Below are positions 22,839 to 32,706 of a stretch of DNA of 64,000 nt, piece after piece. Numbering within the stretch: the first letter of the stretch is position 1; each line of letters begins with the position of its first letter. Both the position numbers and the translations under genes were made by a program. This stretch comes from Basidiobolus meristosporus CBS 931.73 (Eukaryota > Basidiobolomycota > Basidiobolomycetes > Basidiobolales > Basidiobolaceae): positions 1 through 64,000 of the forward strand of contig MCFE01000204.1 of the NCBI GenBank assembly GCA_002104905.1, given 5' to 3'. The notes below the pieces were generated by a model. The model did no database searches. It was not told the origin of the DNA and saw only the letters and a list, made by a program, of their open reading frames with translations.

Positions 22839-25419
22839 ATGTCCAACCTAGAGCTGAGCTTTGCCCAGCTCATGGCTGCCTTTACCCAACTGCAGCAAGA
22901 CCATGCCAGCCTCAGAAACACTCTTGCTCAGTTCCAGAACCAAAGTGTCCAGCAAACTAGCCATGTCCCATTCTACCAAGAACCCAAGTATACTCCTGCT
23001 ACCAAGTTCAATGGCTCTCAGAATGAATTTTGTGGCTTCATCAACATGGTGAAGAACAATCTTGCACTCCAGCCCAACCAGTACCCCACTGACCAGGCCA
23101 AAGTTGGCTGCATCTCCAACCTGCTTACTGGTACAGCTCTCAAGTGGTTCTTCCCATTAGTGGAGACCAACTCTCAGCTACTCAGAGACTACCAAGCCTT
23201 TCTCATTGAAATGGAGCTAACATTTGGTAACCTTGACCAAGCCAGAACTGCTGCCAACAAGATCAAGACCCTCAAAGAAGGGAACAAACTAGCATAAGTC
23301 TATGCCTCCAAATTCCAACAACTCTCCAGTGACCTCAGCGCCTGGGGTCAAGCAGCCTTGATTAGCCAATTCCATGATGGCCTCAATGATGAAGTTTGTG
23401 ATCTGCTGCTCACACTCCCAGATCCAGATACATTGGTTGAAGCTATGCACCAAGCAATCCGGTGTGATCACAAACTATTCCAGAAGAAGCCAAATACAAG
23501 AAACTATCAAAGAGTGAAAAGTCCAGATGTCAACAAGACAACATCTGTCTATACTGTGGCCAACCAGGTCACTTTGCCAAGTCCTGCCCCAACAAGAAGT
23601 CCAGCTTCAAGCTGATGCAGTCCTCCAGTAACCAACCTGATTTAGATCTGTTGGGAAACTCCAATGTCCAGTTGCACTGACAGGCTTGCAACTGGACTCA
23701 CCCATGAAATCCAGCATATCCAAGAATCTTCCTTTGCCACAAAACAACTCCATGAAATCTCCAGACCCTGATTACTGTGAAAGGATTGTTGCCAACAGTT
23801 CAACAGCCCAAGATACCTTGCCAGCTGAAGGAGCCCCCTCAGCAAATATACCAGCCAAGTACCAAGAGTTTGCCCATATCTTTGACAAGAAGAAAGCAGA
23901 GCTCCTCCCTGACCATCGGCCTTATGACTGCCCTATTGACCTTGAAGATGGAAAAGTCCCTCCATTTGGCCCAATATATAACCTCTCCCAGCCGGAGTTG
24001 AAAGAACTCCATAGTTGTATTCAAGAAAACCTCCAGAAGGGTTTATTCAGCACTCCAAATCACCTGCTGGAGCCCCAATCCTCTTTGTCAAGAAGAAGGA
24101 TGGCACCCTCAGAATGTGTGTGGACTACCATGCTTTGAATAAGATCACAGTCAAGAACTGCTACCCCCTGCCCCTGATCAACATACTGTTGGATCAGCTA
24201 TCTGCTGCCCAAGTCTTCACCAAGATTGACTTGAGAGGAGCTTACAAACACACCTTTTGCATGGAATGAGGAGCAATCCGGCTCATTCAACCAGCTCAAG
24301 AAATCTTTCCTGAAGGCCCCCCTGCTTGCCCACCCTGATCTTGAGAAGTAATTTATAGTAGAGACTGATGCTTCTGATTTTGCCCTTGGTGCCATACTCT
24401 CCCAGTATGATGAAGCCATTGTGTTGCACCCCACTGCATTCTACTCTCAGAAGTTTTCCCCTGCAGAGATCAGCTATGATATCTATGATAAGGAGTTGCT
24501 TGCCATCATTGTAGCCTTTGAGCAATGGAGACACTACCTGGATGGTGCAAAACACAAAATCAAAGTCTTCTGTGACCATAAGAACCTCAAATACTTTGCA
24601 ACTTCCAAAGTACTAAACTAGAGACAAGCCAGATGGTCACTCTTCCTGTTCAGCTTTTACTTTACTATCACCTATAGAACTGGTGCAAAGCAAGGAAAGC
24701 CTGATGCCCTGTCCAGAAAAAAGGAATATGCCCTGGAAGAGGGAGATGATGCCTGTTGGCAAATGGCACACCCATTGCTGAGCACAAAACATTTTGAGAT
24801 TATTGTCACCCAGTCCTCAAGTCTTGTCATCCCTTCATTCCTAGTAAAGATATCAGAATCCCAAGCCTCTGATATGACTTCCAGCACCATCAAGAAATAT
24901 CTGGAATCCCCAGTTGGGCCCCCTCCCAAGTTCCCAAACATCCAGAACCTGCATTTGGTAAACAACCTCATCTAACACAAGCAGCAGCTTTATGTCCCAG
25001 ACCTTGCCACCCAACTAGACATCATTAAGTCTCAGCATGATTCAATGGCTGCAGGCCACTTTGGTACTGCCAAAACCTTGAATGCTATCAAAAGAGATTT
25101 CTGGTGGCCTAGAATGATAACTCTTATCAAAGAGTGCATTCTGACTTGTGATATTTGCAACCGTGCAAAACCAGCCAGACACCAGCCCTATGGACTTCTT
25201 CAGCCCTTGCATATCCCAGAACACCATGGAGATCTATATCTATGGACTTCATTACTGACCTCCCTGAGTCCTGTGGCTTCAATGCTATACTTGTAGTGGC
25301 TGACTGGCTGACCAAGATGGCTTACTTTATCCCTTGCTGTAAGAACACTGATGCAAAAGAAACCGCTGTGTTAGTCCTCAAGAATATTTTCCACCTTCAT
25401 GGTATCCCCAGTAATATTA
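22839..25419 (+). pseudogene. Gypsy D1 gag-pol, first part
   Basis: Gag starts at 22,839 (MSNLELSFAQLMAAF) with a retrotransposon-gag fold region (ATKFNGSQNEFCGF, LTGTALKWFFPLVETNS). A stop occurs at 23,294-23,296. A zinc knuckle (LYCGQPGHFAKSCP) is at about 23,555 in another frame. RT starts with [21 protein letters not shown] (about 24,085), but about 0.5 kb of RT is deleted near 24,255, removing the YxDD catalytic motif; the text jumps to TPFAWNEE and RNase H ([15 protein letters not shown], 24,361). Integrase zinc finger (about 25,050-25,170) and the first core Asp region follow. The frame is then cut by transposon P1 after HGIPSNI at 25,419. Confidence 0.88.
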
Positions 25420-25434
25420 CCCTATAAAAAATTT
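25420..25434 (+). repeat. Left terminal inverted repeat of P1
   Basis: CCCTATAAAAAATTT. It matches the complement of 31,551-31,563 over 13 bases with one mismatch. A nearby GGACACCATCCAGAGACC (25,500-25,520) may be a subterminal transposase site, as GGTCTCT recurs near the right end (31,492). Confidence 0.65.
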
Positions 25435-25804
25435 TTGAGATGATCCTGTCAAAAGGCCATCACAAAGTTAATGTCCCATGACTGAGAGGTACTGATCTTG
25501 TCAGGACACCATCCAGAGACCGTTGAAAAATAATTGCACCCCAGATTTCACCAAAAACTTCGTCAAAATTTTTCATTACATCAATGTATAAGTGGCGTTT
25601 GATTAGTTCCCTGCCAATTTGCTCACTTTCTGATCCTGGACACTCTATCACCTCCTACGTTTGTGTGAATTGATTGGCTATTGCCTCTTTTTCACACTCC
25701 TTACTTCCTGACTCAACCATTTCTCTTACTTTTCATGAGTACAAATTGATTTATTTTTGTTGAAACTTCAGTTTTACCTCAGTTGGGAAGTGTATTCACC
25801 TATA

Positions 25805-28171
25805 CTAGTCTCTATACCCTACACTGACATTAAGCCCAACCCCACACTCAACCAGTAACTCCATTAAAATCCACCACTCAATAAGTATTTCTGCTGTAAA
25901 GCTCTGGTTCCACAACTTTGGCGGGAACCCAATGGCTTTATGCCACTGTTCATTCACTGGTTCCCACACGTCCTGGTCTTCAGCTGGCACTGCAAGGTCT
26001 AGCTCCTCATCTGCCAGTCTTTGCAATGAATCCTTGCAGTATTCCAGTGCATTTTCTTGAGCACTGATCTTGAAGAAGTGCTGCAACCTCTTGGTGTGCC
26101 TATTAATGTTCCAAAACTCCACTGAAGGCATTGTGATAGTCTTTTGAGCTCTTGACATTGTTGCCTTGTCTGTCAGTGGGATCTCCACTCTGTCAACAAT
26201 GGAGGCTGTGGTCTACCTTGCTGGAGTGTAGCTCAACTGGCTGTGCTTCCAACTCTTGTGAAAACAGCTGTTTTCTTGTTGGTCATTCTTCTTGGCTATG
26301 ATGGGATTCAGTCTGTTCCTGGCTTGTGGCATTAATTGGCGGGAGCTGCAGTTTTTTTTGCATGCCTCCCTGTCTCAGGCTTGGGTAGACATTTTTCCCT
26401 TTACCTTTTCCTTTATCACTGCCAGGTCTCTACTGCTACTTTGTCTGAGTGCTTCTTGTAAAGCACTACATTTTCTCCTGGATAAATTCTGCTCTGACAC
26501 ATCTGTTTTGGCCTGCTTGTCCCTTGCTGGCACTCTTCTGGCAACCTGATGTTTCTTTTCAGCTTGTTTTGAGCTCTCAACTGTAGTTGTGACAGGCTCC
26601 TGTAAAAGTGGCTGGTTTTTATCACTGCCAGGTCCTTCACTGCTACTTTGACTGGGTGCTTCTTGAGTGGTACTACGCTTTTTCCTTGATAAATGTTGTG
26701 CTGGTGCAGCCATGTCTGCCTGCTTGTCCTTAATTGGCACTCTTCCAGCTGCCTGACGTCTCTTTGACGCTTGTCTGGAGCTTTTGGCCCTGCTTGTAAC
26801 GGGCTCTTGAGGAAGCCGCTGGTTTTTAGCCATGGCACCCTTCTACTTGTGCCTTTGATAGTTTCCGCTATTCTTAAGATACTTTCTTAGTATACCAATG
26901 CTGGCTCAAAATCCGTTTGCCCGTTTGAATCCATGATAATGCTCATGATACAAGTCAAGTGAATTCTGCCTGACCTTGAGTTCCTGATGGTCCCATGGTA
27001 TGCCGGCCTTAAGGTGATGGCATGCTAGACTTCTGACGGCCTCTTGTATATTAGCCCACTCTTCATTATTGCACTCAATGGCTTCTTGGATCTTCAATGT
27101 CTTTTAATCTTTAGGCTTTGGTATAAACACCACATTATCTCCCTCCCATGTTGTGATAGGTTTTTCTGTGGGCTTTATCTTTGGGCACTGTTGTTGTGCT
27201 TCAAAGACTGTACAGTTTTAGCTATGGCAGCATGATTCTTCTGCCTTTAATAGTTTCTGCCATACTTGAGATACTTTCTCAGCTTACCAATGCTGGCTTA
27301 AAATCCATTGGCTTGCTTGAATCCAGGGTGATGCTCATGGAATGGGTCAAGAGCATTCTGCATGGCCATGAGTTCCTGATGGTCTCATTGTATGCCAGCT
27401 TCAAGGTGATCCCATGCTAGACTTTTAACAGCCTATTGAATAATAATCCACTCTTCATACTTGTACTCAAAGGCTTCACAGATCTTCAATGTCTTTTGAT
27501 TTTAGGCATAGGTATAAACACCACAGTCTCTCTCTTCCATGCTTTGATAGATTTCTCTGTGGGCTTTATCTTTAGGCACTGCTGTTGTGCTTCAAAGACC
27601 GTAAAGTGTTCCTCTGCTGTTACATTGGGAATTGACTCAATTCTTGGCTGTGACATTGAGCTACTTGAGTTCCTTCTTTGCAGCAAAGATACTGCTTTCT
27701 CTACCTGGGATATTGATTGCTCTACACGTATTATCCGCTCATCCTGTTTCTGGACTACTTCCTGATTTCTCTGAGCCATTGCATCTATCCTATCAGCCAC
27801 TGCACCTAATTGCTTCATTAATGCTTTGGTATGAGCTGACAACATACTAGCTAATATGGGTGGTGGTGATGTTATCATGGCCACTTGCTGATCTTCAACA
27901 GAGGGTACTGCCTTTGCTACATTCTCATCTGCCTGAGCATAATGGTCAGCTTGTGGCTCCACAGAGGTCTCAATTGCCTACTTGACTGAGAGCCTGAGGA
28001 GTCCGCATTATTACCATCAATGGGCACACTGTCCACAGGGCCTTTTTTGGATGTAGCCCTGCTTGTTGCACTGAATGTCAAAGCAAGCTGTTGTCCAACC
28101 CTTCTTCTGTTGCCGTCAGCGGTGGGGTTTGGTTGAGAACCAGATGGCTTTGCCTTATTTTTTGGCGGCAT
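25805..28171 (-). pseudogene. P1 accessory protein gene, decayed
   Basis: Read on the minus strand from ATG 28,171: a basic N-terminus (MPPKNKAKPSGSQPN), a frameshift near 27,960, then a coiled-coil-like part (AMAQRNQEVVQKQDERIIRV, about 27,790-27,720) and a KRETVVFIPMPK motif (about 27,520). Next is a tandem duplication of about 394 bp (26,823-27,216 and 27,217-27,610), then two basic repeats of about 67 residues (26,835-26,640 and 26,640-26,430), each starting KNQ and containing LSRKK/LSRRK. The last open part (26,188-25,805) reads VEFWNINRHTKRLQHF. I recognise no family. Its position suggests a DNA-binding partner of the transposase, like TnpA of CACTA elements, but that is inference. Confidence 0.6.
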
Positions 28172-28393
28172 ATATATGGAAGTGAGTCAAACCAAAGGGG
28201 AAATAGTGTTACATATATGTGTGTTTGTGGTGCCACAACTTTATCTATAATGCTTACTATGGCAGGTCATCATTGAATCTTACATTCATGTAGGTGCAAT
28301 GTCTCAAATACAAGACTGTCTTAAGTTCACATGAGTATTGACCAAAAAGTGATATAATAGCATTACATTGATGAAGGTCAAACTGTTTGCTCC
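28172..28393. promoter_or_regulatory. Divergent promoter region of P1
   Basis: This 222-bp interval separates the start codons of the accessory gene (-) and the transposase (+). It probably holds both promoters. No individual box is clear; ATATATGG-like text lies at about 28,169-28,176. Confidence 0.45.
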
Positions 28394-31084
28394 ATGGACA
28401 AGACTACTTTGACTCAATGCTGTAAGAGAAGAGAAAAAAGACCATGTAGCTATTGTGGCAAGCCTCTCAGCCATGAAGCACGCAGACAGCATAGGAAGTA
28501 TTACAAGGATCATGGCCAGTGTTTTGCCACCCAAGTCATATTTGACCATTCATTGGTCACTACTGTACCAACATTATCTTGCCAGCCAGTTGATACTTCT
28601 ATATTGGCACCTACCCATCTTTGTCACCTTACGCAAACTGAGTCAGGTGAGTTTGTGACACCTTCAGGCTCACCTCAGCCTTCTAAATATGGCACGCAGA
28701 GTGATAGCTCTGACAAAGAAGATTCACTGATGGATTTTGATCCTATCTCCCCTAACAAAGGTACCACATATGAGCCTGGTCAAATCCCTATATGCAATGA
28801 GACAATGCCTGTTGAAACAAATACCAAGAATACTTTATGGAGCCAAGTGAGCCCAGTAATCCATCAACTGGTGAATGATGTAATGTTGTGGCTAGAGAAG
28901 TGGCGCATTTCCACTAATATCAGTAACGGGGTCTTTGAGGATCTATTACTACTTCTTGTCAAAATCATACCAGGATGCAACTTACCATGTACATGGTACA
29001 AGTGGACAACTGTCATGCTGCTGGCAACATATGATCCATAGACTGTCCTGATTCCAGCATGTGTTAACAGTTGCATGGCATTCACATCCAAAAATGCTAC
29101 CATTGCAACATGTCCAAATTGTTAGGAATCCACCACCATTGAGGGAAAACATTGTTCACACTCTGGATACATTCTGGTCATACCCCATCTGAGGAAGCTG
29201 ATGCAGTCCAACAAATATTGCAAAGCTATACAGTACCACACTTAGTATCAATCAAGCACAAACATATCCAAATATATTCTATGGCAAACATCACAAACAG
29301 CTAAGATGCAAGGGCTACTTTGAAGGTATGTATGACCATGCCTTTGCTTTAGCACTTGATGGATTCTCATTAAACAAGTACTCTACCAGCAAATCCTGCT
29401 GGCCACTGATTCTCATCAATCTGAATCTGCCACCCATCTTACGGTATCAGAGCAATAATCTAATGGTAGTCTCACTGGTATCTGAGCCTGAATCACTGTC
29501 CAACCTGATAGCTACCTGTATCCATTGCTGAATGAATTTTGTATGCTTTCCAGCAGAAAAATGGTAAATGGCCATCATGTAAAAGCTCATATTATTATCT
29601 GCATTGGAGATGCCTCAGCCATCAGCAAGATAGCAGGTTTTTCTGGGCACAATGGACAGTATTGCTGTCAAATGTGTGAGATCCAGGGGATTTACTCCAT
29701 AACTCACACACATTATTATTACCCATACACCAGCACTAAGAACATCATCTTTCCACAGAGAGAACGTACAGAAGTAAGCATGCAATTGTAGCAAAGTCGG
29801 CAAGCTATAAGCCATTGGCCGGAATATGAAATCAAATGGAAACCAGAGATACTTAAGATAGAGGGTATCTGTTGGAGCAAAAGCTTTCCACTGGGAGCAA
29901 TGCATTTGCTTTTCAACAATATCCCTATACTGATGACCAAGTTGTACATGGGGCATTTCAAGCTAAATGAGCCCTTGAAGATACCGGAGAAATTTGAAAG
30001 AATTGGCAAGATATTACAGAGTATCTGCTACCCTAAGTAATTCTCACAGGCTCCAATTAATATTCATACGCATATGAGACAATACAAATGCAAAGACTGG
30101 ATAAACTGGATATGTATTTATTCAATGGTGTTCTGAAGCCATTCCTACTAAGAGTACATTGGAAGCATTGGGAGTCATATGTAGTCATTGTAGGAATATT
30201 TGTCCAGAAGCGGATCACCAATGCCAACTTGACGCATCTACAGCTATTGTGTGAGGAGTTGGTGATGGGATTTGAGCAGCTATACTAGAAACATAAAGCT
30301 GAATGTGTAGATCTCTGTTGCTACTGTATCCATTCTCTACTCCATCTTGCATGATGCGTGGAAAATATCAGGCCTTGCTTCACCTTTTGGAAGTTTCCTA
30401 TGGAGCAGATGTGTGGGGAGATAGGAAGACAAGTCAAGTTGCAGGTACTACCATATCCCAATCTCATCAAGAATATTACCTTCAAGTCCGTCATGGATGT
30501 GATGAGTGGACACAAGGAGGACAGCCAGAAAGAGTTGGAAAATACTGAGGACAAATGTGCACATGGAGACACCTATGCCTATGGCATTAAGAAGCCAAGC
30601 AGCCCCAATGTGTGGGTAATCAGTTAAGTAATGCAAAGTTGGGTTGGGTGCAACAAGCAACTAATTTTTATCAGGAAAACTCCACCAAGATATGCCGGAT
30701 TTCTTGTGGTCACAAGCCAACTTCTACACCATTCAATACAGAATTCACACAAACAAAAGCCAGAGCGCACCTATAAGGGGGACTAGAATCCAGCAGGGAG
30801 AAGGAATATATTGGCTAAATACCAAGAAGTTCTTTGCCAATATTCAGGAGGTATTCATGGCAGAAGTGGCAACAACCAAGCATATGTTTGCAAGATGTAT
30901 ATGCTACCAGCAGTACAAGGTATATGGCAACTTTGCAAGTATCACACTAAAAAGCCATAAAGTTGAGGTGATAGAAGTATGTCAATTGCGGCAGGTGAGC
31001 GTGTTTGTAGAGGTTAGTAAGCAAGAGGCCATAGTTTTTTTTAATTCAAACTATATGTGGAATACCCAAGGTAGTAGTGGGTAA
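28394..31084 (+). pseudogene. P1 transposase (Tnp2/Plavaka-like), broken
   Basis: The start at 28,394 encodes MDKTTLTQCCKRREKRPC followed by a CxxC and RRQHRKYY zinc-like N-terminus typical of fungal Tnp2/Plavaka transposases. A stop appears at about 29,039. The catalytic-domain part around 29,365-29,690 reads LALDGFSLNKYS, WPLILINLNLPP, IGDASAISKIAGFSGHNG and CCQMCEIQG, matching the transposase signature with a Cys pair after GHNG. The C-terminal part is open again at 30,692-31,084. At least five stops or frameshifts interrupt it, so P1 cannot move on its own. Confidence 0.75.
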
Positions 31085-31550
31085 GCAAATAAAGAAAGGT
31101 GATTCTACAGTGGAATATATGAATGGCATAAGGGGAGGTAGAAAAAGGAAATACCATTTGGTAAATTGGTACGGTAGCATTATACAGAACCAGCAGCAGG
31201 CCATCATACTGCCAAGCAAAAGCCATCAGAGTATTGCTGTGAGGCTGTCAAAATACCATCAAGTTTCTTGCCATATAAGGCAATATGGAAGTCCTGGCCA
31301 ACTGGATCCACTTAAAAAAGTAATATAGCGCTGAAAGACCGCAACAATGCCATGCAAATATTGTCACAGCACCAATCAAAAATTGCCAAGCTTTATCCCT
31401 TTATTTGGCTGTAAAATTTGCAAAACACCGTCATGATCTCGTTATAAGATTGTCAGGAGGGTCACTAATTCCAAGCTGCTATTATTATAATGGTCTCTAA
31501 ACAGGATCTTGATGGATGATCCAGATTGGATCCACCCATGGGACCAAAGT

Positions 31551-31563
31551 ATTTTTCATAGGG
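31551..31563 (-). repeat. Right terminal inverted repeat of P1
   Basis: ATTTTTCATAGGG is the complement of CCCTATGAAAAAT and pairs with the left end with one mismatch in 13. D1 integrase text resumes within 10 bases (DRGPQFVSK). Confidence 0.65.
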
Positions 31564-31571
31564 AAATGTTA

Positions 31572-32054
31572 GATAGAGGCCCACAGTTTGTGTCCAAATT
31601 TTGGAAACACTTCATGCAATACCTTAGCGTTCAAGTCAAACTCTCCACTGCCTTCCATCCTCAATCTGATGGCCAGACTGAAAGAATCAACCAGACTCTA
31701 GAGCAATACCTGCGGTGCTATATCAATTACCAGCAAGACAATTGGGATGATCTACTCCCTGTTGCTGAGTTTGTCTACAACAACTCAAGCCATAGTGCAA
31801 CTGGTTTTACACCATTCTATTCAAACTATGGATTTTACCCTCAGTTTGATATCCAGATTCCAACAAACCCAATGAGCCCACATGCGGCTGAACATGCCCA
31901 AGCAATCCAGGACATCCAGAATACCCTCCAGGAGGAGCTATCCTTAGCTCAGGAAAGCTACAAGAAATTTGCCAATCTAAAACAGCATCCCAGCCCTGAT
32001 CTTAATGAAAGAGATTCTGTATGGTTGCTCAGAAGAAACATCAGCACCAACCGC
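31572..32054 (+). pseudogene. Gypsy D1 integrase, middle part
   Basis: This continues the integrase core cut at 25,419: DRGPQFVSKFWKHFMQ, then HPQSDGQTERINQTLEQYLR with the catalytic Glu, and WDDLLPVAEFVYNNSSHSAT. It stays open to WLLRRNISTNR at 32,054, where unit E1 interrupts. The next D1 residues (PCDKLDFKKLRPF) are found at 37,828. Confidence 0.9.
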
Positions 32055-32343
32055 TGTGGTGGTGTATAAGTCCAAAGGGCAAAATACGGCCAACACTTCT
32101 CAAGTGTTAATGTGTGTGGGGTGTTCACTGGGTGCAACAACCTCTGGCAAAAGCTTGCTAGGAATACTGGGTCTTTTGTCTAGTCTAATGTGAAGGGGGA
32201 TAAAGCCTCAAGCTTGTCAACAGAAAACTATTGAACTACAATCCCCAACTTAGTTGGCGTCTTAACAAAAGTTTATAATGGCTTTGACGTCCTTTGAGAT
32301 GACAATGTACTAAAGCTTCCAAAGTCAAAACAACTGTAAACTC

Positions 32344-32693
32344 TGTTGTAAAAATTTGTTTTATCACCTAAATATTCACCTAACTTAGTCACTTAGATCA
32401 TCACCTTTAAATCCTAGAGAATACTGACCAAAATTCCTTGTTGGGATATACTTAGAATATTTTCACCAAAATACCAGGTACCCAGAACATGAAAATTCTC
32501 AAAGTTGTCCAAGCAGCCCCAAACTTTGCACAGATGTTCTTGGGACCTTCCTTAACCTATTCTACGTGTTTGTAATGCCAAGACCATGTAAAAGTATAAA
32601 TACTACTTTTACATTCAATAAATCATTAAGTGAAAACCACATAATCTACTTGTTCTCCAAATCACTTCCAATATCTCCAAGACTCTTACAACA
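32344..32693 (+). repeat. 5' LTR of copia B1
   Basis: TGTTGTAAAAATTTG...CTCTTACAACA, 350 bp. A TATAAATACTAC motif (about 32,597) is a plausible TATA region, followed by CAATAAATCA-like text that could act as a poly(A) signal. Confidence 0.93.
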
Positions 32694-32706
32694 GGTTATG
32701 AGCCCC
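32694..32706 (+). promoter_or_regulatory. Primer-binding site of copia B1 (half-tRNA type)
   Basis: GGTTATGAGCCCC follows the LTR directly. GGTTATGAGCCC is complementary to GGGCUCAUAACC, the anticodon arm of initiator tRNA-Met, not to its CCA end. Drosophila copia uses a 5' half of the same tRNA as primer. C1 and C2 have the same site. The gag ATG (32,698) lies inside it. Confidence 0.75.

Larger units (their letters stand above)
25420..31563. mobile_element. TIR DNA transposon P1 (Plavaka/CACTA-like)
   Basis: This 6,144-bp element is inserted in the D1 integrase. The ends are inverted: the left end reads CCCTATAAAAAAT and the complement of the right end CCCTATGAAAAAT. Flanking 8-mers TAATATTA (25,412-25,419) and AAATGTTA (31,564-31,571) agree at 6 of 8 positions, a possible decayed target duplication. 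It holds two divergent coding regions: transposase (+, from about 28,394) and an accessory protein (-, 28,171 to about 25,805), separated by 223 bp. The family call rests on the transposase; the 8-bp flank is not typical of CACTA elements. Confidence 0.8.

Noticed and set aside
26222-26260. tRNA-like block TAGCTCAACTGG resembling a D arm
   Set aside because: No acceptor stem, anticodon loop or GTTCGA T loop at the right distances; it lies in the P1 accessory gene.
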